Assembly: GCA_047610385.1 (NCBI GenBank)
Contig: JBLGAC010000008.1
Coordinates: 41,346-105,345, forward strand
DNA: 64,000 nt
Direction: 5' to 3'
Source: JBOCEF01 sp047610385
GTDB lineage: Bacteria > Pseudomonadota > Alphaproteobacteria > Rhodobacterales > Rhodobacteraceae
Under the pieces are notes generated by a model. That model made no database searches and was not told where the DNA came from. It worked only from the letters and a program-made list of their open reading frames with translations. The position numbers and the translations under genes are program-made. Below are positions 8,211 to 14,858 of this stretch, piece by piece. Position 1 is the first letter of the stretch; each line of letters begins with the position of its first letter.

Positions 8211-9180
8211 GGCGGGGCTTTCCGGCCAGCGCGCCCATGATCCCGCCGCGCGCGAACAGCACCACCAGCAGCAGCACGACCCCCAACGCCAATTGCCAGC
8301 GCGCGGTGTAGCCGCCGACGATCACCTCCATGCCGATGAACACTGCGGCGCCTGCGATCGGCCCGCACAGGCGCCCGATGCCGCCCAGGATCACCAGCAC
8401 GATCAATTCGCCGGACATATGCCACGACATGGCGTTCGGCCCGATGAACCCGTTCAGATCTGCCAGCAGCGCCCCCGCCAGCCCGGTGATCGCCGCGGAC
8501 AGCGCAAAACCGGTCAGCTTCACGGGATACGGCGCGATGCCTGATGTGGCCAGGCGGACCTCGTTCAACCGCGCCATGGTCAGGGCTGCGCCAAAGCGGG
8601 CGCGCATCATCACATGGGTCAGCGCCAGCGTTGCCAGCAGGGCGCCGAAGGCCAGCGCAAAAAAGCTCAGGGGATCATAGGTATCAAGGCCCGGGAATTC
8701 ATTGCGCACATAGATCGGCAAGCCGTCCTCGCCGCCATAAGCAGGCCAGGATATGGCGAAATAATAGATCATCTGCGCAAAGGCCAAGGTGATCATGATG
8801 AAATAGACGCCTGAGGTCCGCAGGCTGAGCGCCCCGATCCCCAGCGCGACACCCGCCGACACCGCCATCGCCGCCAGCCAGATCATGGGCATGGAGGTCG
8901 TGCCCTCAATCACCAGCGGCCAGGTCATGATCGGGTCGTCATTCATCGCGTGGGTGGCGGCGATGCCCGCGCAATAGCCGCCGATGCCGAAGAACGCGGC
9001 GTGGCCGAAACTGACCATCCCGCCATGGCCGATGGCGATGTTCAGCCCCGCGCCCGCCAGCGCAAGGATCGCCACGCGCGATGCCATGTTGACCCAATAG
9101 GGCTGATCCACCCCGTCGGCCCAAAGCGCCGCGCCCAGCAGCGCGCCCAGCAGCGCGATATTCACGATCCATTCGCGCAT
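8203..9180 (-). CDS. livM: Branched-chain amino acid type ABC transporter permease LivM
   Basis: A 325-residue permease with 8-10 predicted membrane helices. LivM hallmarks are NIAIGHGGMVSFGHAAFFGIGGY near the N-terminus and MSGELIVLVILGGIGRLCGP, the coupling-loop region, near the C-terminus. It overlaps the livH stop by one base and livG by 8 bases. Confidence 0.93.
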   Translation of the reverse strand: MREWIVNIALLGALLGAALWADGVDQPYWVNMASRVAILALAGAGLNIAIGHGGMVSFGHAAFFGIGGYCAGIAATHAMNDDPIMTWPLVIEGTTSMPMIWLAAMAVSAGVALGIGALSLRTSGVYFIMITLAFAQMIYYFAISWPAYGGEDGLPIYVRNEFPGLDTYDPLSFFALAFGALLATLALTHVMMRARFGAALTMARLNEVRLATSGIAPYPVKLTGFALSAAITGLAGALLADLNGFIGPNAMSWHMSGELIVLVILGGIGRLCGPIAGAAVFIGMEVIVGGYTARWQLALGVVLLLVVLFARGGIMGALAGKPRHD

Positions 9181-10100
9181 CAGCCGCCCGCCGGAAACAG
9201 GCCGGAGGGGCGGAACACCAGCACCCCGGCCATGATTACATAGATCAGCATCGACGCCAGCGCGCCGCCCACCGATGCCGCATCCGCCGCGGGCATGAAC
9301 GCTGCGAACCCCATCGGCAGCAGCACTCGGCCCATCGTATCCGCAACCCCGACGATCAGCGCGCCGACCATGGCCCCGCGGATCGACCCGATGCCGCCGA
9401 TCACGATGACCACGAAGGCAAGGATCAGCACCGGTTCCCCCATCCCGACCTGCACCGATTGCAGCGCGCCGACCATCGCGCCCGCGAACCCCGCCAGCCC
9501 GGCGCCAAGCGCGAAGACCGCCGTATAAAGCACCGCAATGTTAACGCCGAGCGCGCCGATCATTTCGCGGTCCGCCTCTCCCGCCCGGATGCGCATGCCA
9601 AGCCGGGTGCGCGAAATCAGCAGCCACAGCAGAACCGCCGCCCCCAGACCCGCGATGATGATCGCCAGTCGATAAATCGGGTACGCTGCGCCGCCGGGCA
9701 GATGCACCGCGCCGGACAGGATTTCAGGCGGGTCCAGCCACAGGGGCCGCCCGCCAAATATCGCCAATGCACCTTCGGAGAAAATCAGGATCAGCGCGAA
9801 TGTCGCCAGCACCTGATCCAGATGATCGCGGTCATAAAGCCGCCGGATCACCAGAATTTCGACCAAGGCGCCGACGGCCGCCGCGGCCAGTGTGCCAGCC
9901 GCCAGCCCGACCCAGAAATTGCCGGTTTGCGCCGCCACCCACGCGCACACAAAAGCGCCGGACATGAACAGCGCGCCATGGGCAAGGTTGATCAGCCCCA
10001 TCACGCCAAAGACCAGCGTCAGGCCCGCGGCGGTCAGGAACAGCATCACGCCCAGCTGCACGCCGTTCAAAAGTTGTTCGAGGATCAGCGCCGCGCTCAT
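9180..10100 (-). CDS. livH: Branched-chain amino acid type ABC transporter permease LivH
   Basis: A 306-residue permease. LivH features are LEQLLNGVQLGVMLFLTAAG, FGVMGLINLAHGALFMSGAF, and VVIVIGGIGSIRGAMVGAL near the C-terminus. The frame is open 27 codons further upstream, but the ATG at 10100 (MSAALILEQ) fits the family. It is the first gene of the permease/ATPase operon; the binding-protein gene is 396 bases upstream with a hairpin between them. Confidence 0.93.
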   Translation of the reverse strand: MSAALILEQLLNGVQLGVMLFLTAAGLTLVFGVMGLINLAHGALFMSGAFVCAWVAAQTGNFWVGLAAGTLAAAAVGALVEILVIRRLYDRDHLDQVLATFALILIFSEGALAIFGGRPLWLDPPEILSGAVHLPGGAAYPIYRLAIIIAGLGAAVLLWLLISRTRLGMRIRAGEADREMIGALGVNIAVLYTAVFALGAGLAGFAGAMVGALQSVQVGMGEPVLILAFVVIVIGGIGSIRGAMVGALIVGVADTMGRVLLPMGFAAFMPAADAASVGGALASMLIYVIMAGVLVFRPSGLFPAGG

Positions 10101-10496
10101 GTCTTGGGTGGGTCCCCGCGTGTGGTCTTTGCGCCTCGGCGTCACGGGCCGGGCGCGCAAGCTGTCCCCGCAGATACGCACCCGCGGGCGGCGCGTCCAC
10201 CGGGCAGCGCGGATTTACGCGTTCGCCCGGTCAGGCGGACCTGTTCGCCGCTTCAGCGCCGCAGACATCTCATGCCTTGGTGCCGATCAGGGCGATGACC
10301 GTCAGGGAGGCGCGGACACCATGGCGCTGGTCGTGTTTCCTGATCCCGTCCCAAGTCTGGGGCGACATGTTTGATGCAGCCCGCGGCCATGGGGTGCTTG
10401 GTATTTCATCTGGCCCAATCGAAAATCTGCAAATGGCCGCCCCTTGGCATTGGGGCGGCAATCTTCATTATCTGCCGCGTCTCAGGTTCGCAGCGA
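10101..10496. other. Intergenic region between the binding-protein gene and livH
   Basis: A 396-base stretch with no gene that I can support; short open frames here lack a convincing start or family features. It contains one strong hairpin near the binding-protein end, listed separately. The remainder probably carries a leader or a secondary promoter for livHMGF. Confidence 0.5.
10436..10459 (-). terminator. Hairpin downstream of the ABC binding-protein gene
   Basis: GCCGCCCC (10436-10443) pairs with GGGGCGGC (10452-10459) around an 8-base loop, 38 bases past the binding-protein stop on the minus strand. The sequence after it is only moderately T-rich (ATTTGCAGATTTTC), so it may terminate partially. 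That would let the binding protein be made in excess over the membrane components, or it may stabilise the upstream mRNA. Confidence 0.55.
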
Positions 10497-11633
10497 TTAC
10501 ATCACGCAGTCGGCGGCATACACGTCTGAGTGGTTTTCAATGGCAATGCCGACCAGTTTGTTGGTGGGTTTTCCGTCAGGCCCTGCAACAACTTCGCGCA
10601 CATAGATGTTTTGGATCGGGTGGTGGTTCGACCCGAACTTGAACGACCCGCGGACAGACGCGAAATCGGCCGCTTTGAGGGCGGCGCGGAAAGCGTCCTG
10701 GTCAGACGGTTTTGCTTTGGCCAGAGCCGAAAGGATCAGGCGCGCCGTCTCATATCCCTGGGCTGCATAAAGGGTCGGTGTGCGGCCATAGGCAGCGCGG
10801 AAACCCGCAACGAATTCGATATTCGCGGGGAAATCAAGGTCATAGGCCCATTCTGAGGTGTTCTGGGTGCCGATCGCCGCGTCGCCGACGGCACCCAGAA
10901 TGATCTCATCGAATGAAAAGGCCGGGCCAAAGACGGGAATGTCGACCTCTGCGGCCGCGTATTGCTTCATGAATGAAATTCCCATGCCGCCCGGCAGGAA
11001 GAAAAACACTGAATCGGCGCCTGATGCGCGGATCTGCGCGATTTCGGCGGCATAGTCGGTCTGGCCGAGCTTGGTATAAATCTCTCCGGCTACGGTGTCG
11101 CCGAACAGGCGCTTGAACCCGGTCAGCGCGTCTTTGCCCGCAGGATAGTTCGGCGCGAGCACGAAGGGCGCCTTGAACCCGGCGTCTTTCATGTAGCCGC
11201 CCATCGCCTCATGCAGATTGTCGTTCTGCCATGCGGCGTTGAAGTAATTCTTGTGGCATCCCTTGCCCGCCAGCGCCGACGGACCGGCGTTCGGCGAGAT
11301 ATAGAACACCCCCTGCCGCACCGCGCCAGGCACCACGGCCATGGCGAGGTTGGACCAGATGATGCCGGTCAGGATGTCGACCTTCTCGCGCTGGATCATC
11401 TCATCAGCCAGCGATTTGGCGACGTCGGGTTTGCGCACGTCATCGCGGATGATGAGCGTGACATCCGAAGCGTTCGCCTGCTTCAGCGCCAGTTCAAACC
11501 CATCGCGCACGTCGATGCCGAGATGCGCACCCCCGCCCGAAAGCGTGGTGATCATGCCGATTTTCACTTCGGCGGTGGCGGCCTGAGCTGCGCAAAGCGC
11601 GGCGATGGCGGCGGCGAGAATGGTCTTTTTCAT
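10497..11633 (-). CDS. ABC transporter periplasmic substrate-binding protein (LivK type)
   Basis: A 378-residue periplasmic-binding-fold type I protein. A signal peptide is visible at residues 1-21 (MKKTILAAAIAALCAAQAAT, then AEVKIG). The mature start KIGMITTLSGGGAHLGIDVRDGFE is the usual ligand-binding N-lobe, with the SPNAGPSALAGKGCHKNYF hinge region following. I start at the ATG at 11633 because an upstream 51-codon extension has no signal-peptide character. It precedes livHMGF in the same direction. The substrate cannot be told from sequence; proximity to ethylmalonyl-CoA-pathway genes hints at an organic acid or amino acid. Confidence 0.9.
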   Translation of the reverse strand: MKKTILAAAIAALCAAQAATAEVKIGMITTLSGGGAHLGIDVRDGFELALKQANASDVTLIIRDDVRKPDVAKSLADEMIQREKVDILTGIIWSNLAMAVVPGAVRQGVFYISPNAGPSALAGKGCHKNYFNAAWQNDNLHEAMGGYMKDAGFKAPFVLAPNYPAGKDALTGFKRLFGDTVAGEIYTKLGQTDYAAEIAQIRASGADSVFFFLPGGMGISFMKQYAAAEVDIPVFGPAFSFDEIILGAVGDAAIGTQNTSEWAYDLDFPANIEFVAGFRAAYGRTPTLYAAQGYETARLILSALAKAKPSDQDAFRAALKAADFASVRGSFKFGSNHHPIQNIYVREVVAGPDGKPTNKLVGIAIENHSDVYAADCVM

Positions 11634-11962
11634 GTGGTCCGGCCCCTGTTCCCTGTCGTTCCGCGCAAAGGATGCAACGGATGAGCCGTCGGGGGAAGGG
11701 GGCAGGTTCAGGTTGGTTGGCGTGTGCTTGCGTGGTTTGGTTTGCAAGGCGTGGTCAGGTCGAAGGTGAAGGTGCTTGAGGATCATTGAAGCTGTATCAA
11801 ATTGTGTAGCTAAAGAATTTTCAGATGAGGTATCTTCCCCTAATTATCTCATAAATTTATGAAAAGATCATCGCAGAAAAAGCAGTTTTTATTTATTACC
11901 TAAAATCAATGCGTGATCTGATGCGCTGAACAGCCCCAAAGCGCCGCCCAGCGCATCCAAGC
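11634..11962. other. AT-rich intergenic region upstream of the binding-protein gene
   Basis: A 329-base region. About 11800-11915 is markedly AT-rich compared with the genome around it and probably holds the promoter of the transporter binding protein. A 9-base inverted repeat (11920-11928 with 11949-11957) just past the malyl-CoA gene stop may act as its terminator, although no T-run follows directly. I see no gene. Confidence 0.5.
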
Positions 11963-12847
11963 TCAGCCCAGATCGGCCTCCAACGCGCTGATCGCTGCGG
12001 CAAGCGCCAGCTGACGGTTCGCGGTCTCCACATGCAGGTTTTCGACGATCTTGCCGTCGACCACGGCGACCGCCTCACCTTTGGCGCGTGTGTCTTCGAA
12101 CGCCGCCACCTGACGCGCGGCCAGATCCAGATCGGCGGCGGATGGCGCAAAGACCTCGTTGGTCACGGCAAGCTGCAGGGGGTGGATCAGCGTCTTGCCG
12201 TCGAAGCCCATCGCCAGACCTTGCTCACATGATGTGCGCAGCCCCGCGTCGTCCTTGTAGGCGTTGTAGACCCCGTCAATGCACGCCAGCCCATAGGCTT
12301 TGGCCGCAAGCAGGCAGATGCCCAGCGACGTGATCACTGGCTGGCGGTCGTCGGTGTGGCGGGCGTTCAGGTCTTTGACCAGATCATTGGTGCCCAGGAT
12401 GAAGCAGGTCAGCCGCGGCGACTGCGCGATCGCCTGCGCGTTCAGGATGCCGAGCGGCGTTTCCATCATCGCCCAGATTGCGGTGCGTGCGGGGGCACCG
12501 GCCTCGTCCATGATTGCGGCGACGGCGGCGATGTCTGCGGGTGAATTGACCTTGGGGATCAAGATTGCGTCAGGGCCCGCGGCGGCGGCGGCACGCACGT
12601 CCGCATCGCCCCAAAGGGTGTCGAGGCCGTTGACGCGGATGATCACCTCACGCTTGCCGAACGCCTTGGCGCGCACTTTCGCGGCGACCAGATCGCGGGC
12701 GAGGTCCTTTTCAGTCGGGCCAACCGCATCCTCAAGATCAAGGATCAGCGCGTCGGCGGGCAGGCCAGCGGCCTTTTCCAGCGCGCGCGTCTTGGCGCCC
12801 GGCATGTAAAGAACGGAACGGCGCGGACGGACGGGGGCGTCGGACAT
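11963..12847 (-). CDS. mcl2: HpcH/HpaI-citrate lyase family protein, probable (3S)-malyl-CoA thioesterase
   Basis: A 294-residue CitE-like TIM-barrel protein. Family motifs are RRSVLYMPGAKTRALEKA, ALILDLEDAVGPTEKD (metal-binding acidic residues), REVIIRVNGLDT, AIWAMMETPLGILNA (metal-binding Glu) and GFDGKTLIHPLQL. The short length and the SVLYMPG start are closer to the Mcl2-type malyl-CoA thioesterase of the ethylmalonyl-CoA pathway than to the longer Mcl1 malyl-CoA/beta-methylmalyl-CoA lyase, but the two cannot be separated with certainty here. The start is the ATG at 12847, because 32 upstream codons look non-coding. Mesaconyl-CoA hydratase 6.4 kb away fits the pathway. Confidence 0.8.
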   Translation of the reverse strand: MSDAPVRPRRSVLYMPGAKTRALEKAAGLPADALILDLEDAVGPTEKDLARDLVAAKVRAKAFGKREVIIRVNGLDTLWGDADVRAAAAAGPDAILIPKVNSPADIAAVAAIMDEAGAPARTAIWAMMETPLGILNAQAIAQSPRLTCFILGTNDLVKDLNARHTDDRQPVITSLGICLLAAKAYGLACIDGVYNAYKDDAGLRTSCEQGLAMGFDGKTLIHPLQLAVTNEVFAPSAADLDLAARQVAAFEDTRAKGEAVAVVDGKIVENLHVETANRQLALAAAISALEADLG

Positions 12848-13208
12848 GAAGGACCTTTCGGGCAAGCGTTGACCGGGCAGGGCGTAGCGGAGTTTTCGCA
12901 CCTGCGCAAGAAAATGTCGTGGCACATCATCGCAGCGATGCATCCTGTCGACGCCGCGTTGCGCGAGGTAACCAAATGCTAACCGAAATGCGCGATGGTC
13001 CCGTTATGGCCGCACGGCGTCTGAGGATCGGGGACCCCCCGAGTTTCGGCGCATCACGTCGGCGGCGCGGGGCAATGCAGGGCCCCCGCCCAAATGACGG
13101 CGCGCGGATGAAGCAGTCCTTGAAACTCGCACCGGCGCTGATCGCGCTGTGGGCGCACGGGATCTTCCGTCGCCCCGGCCCGGCCGCCCGGAATCGGGAG
13201 CGTACGAA
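12848..13208. other. Divergent intergenic region, no gene seen
   Basis: A 361-base region between the malyl-CoA gene (minus) and a hypothetical gene (plus), presumably carrying both promoters. A GTAA-N7-CTAA pair at 12968-12982 loosely resembles a CtrA site but is too weak to annotate. Confidence 0.45.
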
Positions 13209-13823
13209 ATGCCGTCAATCTTCTCCTCCGCCTTCCAGGGCTTCGCCTCGTTGTTCTCGGGCCAACCTGCCGTCACGCCCATTCCCCGTCCCGCATCGGC
13301 AGCGCCGTTGGGGCAGGTTGCTGGCCCTGATACCTTTTCCGAAGGCATGGCGGGCATCGCGACAGGCCCGGTGACGCAGGTTCCCACCGCGCTGGCGCAG
13401 GCCGGGCCGAAGCCTTCATGGATCAAGATCGCGCTCGCGGTTCTGGATGTGGCACTGACCCGGCCGGGGCAGGACCGCCGCCGCGATGCGGTGAAGCGTG
13501 CCGTCCGCGGTCTTGGCGCCGGCGCGGTTGTGCTGGGCGTTCTGGCCGCCGGGACCGCGCCCCAACCGGTCGCCGCCGCATCGACTGGCGTTTGTGGGGA
13601 ACGTGCGAAAATCGTCGATCGCCTGCAGTCAAAATATGGCGAAAGCCGCCAGGGCATTGGCATTGCTCAGGGCCAGCGCGTGGTCGAAATTTGGGCGTCT
13701 GAGGACAGCGGCAGCTGGACGATTGTGATCACGTTGCCGGATGGGTCGAGCTGCCTGATGGCTGCTGGCGAAGATTGGGAACCGCTGAAAAAGCCGACCC
13801 CCGTGGCCGGCCGCGGCGCCTGA
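13209..13823 (+). CDS. Hypothetical membrane-anchored protein with small periplasmic-type C-terminal domain
   Basis: A 204-residue protein of unknown function. Residues 1-90 are Pro/Ala-rich, and a basic stretch (RPGQDRRRDAVKRAV) precedes one hydrophobic segment at about residues 104-121 (GAGAVVLGVLAAGTAP). The C-terminal 70 residues form a compact domain beginning CGERAKIVDRLQSKYGES, containing VVEIWASEDSGSWTIVIT and a second cysteine in GSSCLMAAGEDWE. Domains of this look (two Cys, KYGE, W-x-x-x) recur in uncharacterised alphaproteobacterial exported proteins. The ATG at 13209 has GGGAG 12 bases upstream. The topology (C-terminus outside) is inferred. Confidence 0.7.
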   Translation: MPSIFSSAFQGFASLFSGQPAVTPIPRPASAAPLGQVAGPDTFSEGMAGIATGPVTQVPTALAQAGPKPSWIKIALAVLDVALTRPGQDRRRDAVKRAVRGLGAGAVVLGVLAAGTAPQPVAAASTGVCGERAKIVDRLQSKYGESRQGIGIAQGQRVVEIWASEDSGSWTIVITLPDGSSCLMAAGEDWEPLKKPTPVAGRGA

Positions 13824-14099
13824 TCCAGCGCCCCTTCGGAGATGCCGCGCACCCACCGCCACCTGCGCCCGCCTGCCGCCCGCGCCGACGGGTGCAGGCC
13901 GCCGCGGGTGCGCGGTCGGGCCCCTTGGGGCGGCAGGTGCGGCGGCCCCCTCGCCGTGTCTTGTATCTATTCGAATACGCCGCTTTGCCTTCGCATGCTT
14001 TGCCGCTAGGCTCCACGATCGCAGAACGCATCGATGCGCGCGCATCCAGGCGGGACCAAAGCTGGCGGCACAAGCCGGCTCGCGGCTTGGGGGGAAAGC

Positions 14100-14471
14100 A
14101 TGGCGGCGAAGAAAGTGCTGATTGCGGAGGACGAACCGCACATCGTTGAATCGCTTACATTTTTGCTCAACAGAGAGGGCTTTGATGTTTCTTCTGCCGG
14201 GGATGGAGAGACGGCATTTCTGTGCCTCGAAGAAAATCCGCCGGACTTGATGATCCTCGACGTTATGCTGCCGCGGATGAACGGGTTCGAAGTGCTGCGC
14301 CGTGTGCGCGCCGATCCACGCCTGCGCGCCCTGCCGGTGATCATGCTGACCGCCAAGGGCCAGCACCAGGATCGCCAGCGCGCTGATGAAATCGGTGCTG
14401 ATGCCTTCATCACCAAGCCTTTCTCCAACCGCGAGGTGGTGGACCGGGTCCGCGCCCTCGTCGCTGAATGA
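14100..14471 (+). CDS. Single-domain response regulator (receiver only)
   Basis: A 123-residue CheY-like receiver without an output domain. The acidic pocket EDE is at residues 10-12, the phosphorylated Asp is D54 (MILDVMLP), with T84 (MLTAKG) and K106 (ITKPFS). The ATG at 14100 follows GGGGAAAG and gives a standard receiver start; a longer frame upstream is not supported. It lies 18 bases before a small membrane protein and the symporter-type kinase, its likely phosphodonor. With no DNA-binding domain it must pass the signal on by protein contact or a phosphorelay. Confidence 0.9.
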   Translation: MAAKKVLIAEDEPHIVESLTFLLNREGFDVSSAGDGETAFLCLEENPPDLMILDVMLPRMNGFEVLRRVRADPRLRALPVIMLTAKGQHQDRQRADEIGADAFITKPFSNREVVDRVRALVAE

Positions 14472-14489
14472 TGGTTGGATGAGCGTCGG

Positions 14490-14858
14490 ATGACGGTCCC
14501 GCCGCCCCTTTTGACGGACCGTGCGCCTGACCCGGTCGCGCCCAGCTTTACGCCCCGCCTCAAACCCCGGCGCGCGCAGGCGCTGGCCGCCGTCGTGCCG
14601 GTGCTGGGCGCCTTTCTGCTGATGCCGCCTTACATCACCGTCTTCGCCGCGCCTGAAACGGTGTTTGGCGTGCCTTTGATCCTCGCCTATCTGATGGTGG
14701 TCTGGGTCGGGCTGATCTTCAGCGCCTGGCGTCTGTCGGGCCGCCTGCGCCGCAGGTTGGAGCTGAACGCGCCCCGCCCGCGCCTGGCCCCCGGGCCGCC
14801 CCGCGCCGCCGATTCCGCGGTCGATCCCGCCGTCGATTTTGGGGCGCCGGATCCATGA
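14490..14858 (+). CDS. Small two-helix membrane protein preceding the symporter-kinase
   Basis: A 122-residue protein with two hydrophobic segments (about residues 37-57, LAAVVPVLGAFLLMPPYI, and 65-88, GVPLILAYLMVVWVGLIFSA), a basic cytoplasmic stretch (RLSGRLRRRLE) and a Pro/Ala-rich tail. No family is certain. The layout, a short two-helix protein whose stop overlaps the start of a symporter-fold gene (ATGA), mirrors the small DUF485/DUF3311-type partners encoded before sodium/solute symporters such as acetate permease. An accessory subunit for the kinase's symporter domain is inference. The ATG at 14490 was chosen; a TTG at 14475 is possible. Confidence 0.65.
   Translation: MTVPPPLLTDRAPDPVAPSFTPRLKPRRAQALAAVVPVLGAFLLMPPYITVFAAPETVFGVPLILAYLMVVWVGLIFSAWRLSGRLRRRLELNAPRPRLAPGPPRAADSAVDPAVDFGAPDP

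Noticed and set aside
10270..10461. 63-codon minus-strand open frame between the binding-protein gene and livH
   Set aside because: It overlaps the hairpin, lacks a ribosome-binding site and has no recognisable features.
12330..12337. GTGATCAC core inside the malyl-CoA gene
   Set aside because: It lacks the full TGTGATCACA and lies in coding sequence; a second such core at 13725-13732 is also in a gene. Both fit chance.
12968..12982. GTAA-N7-CTAA resembling a CtrA-binding site
   Set aside because: Both half-sites deviate from TTAA and it is a single weak match in a long intergenic region; not enough to annotate.
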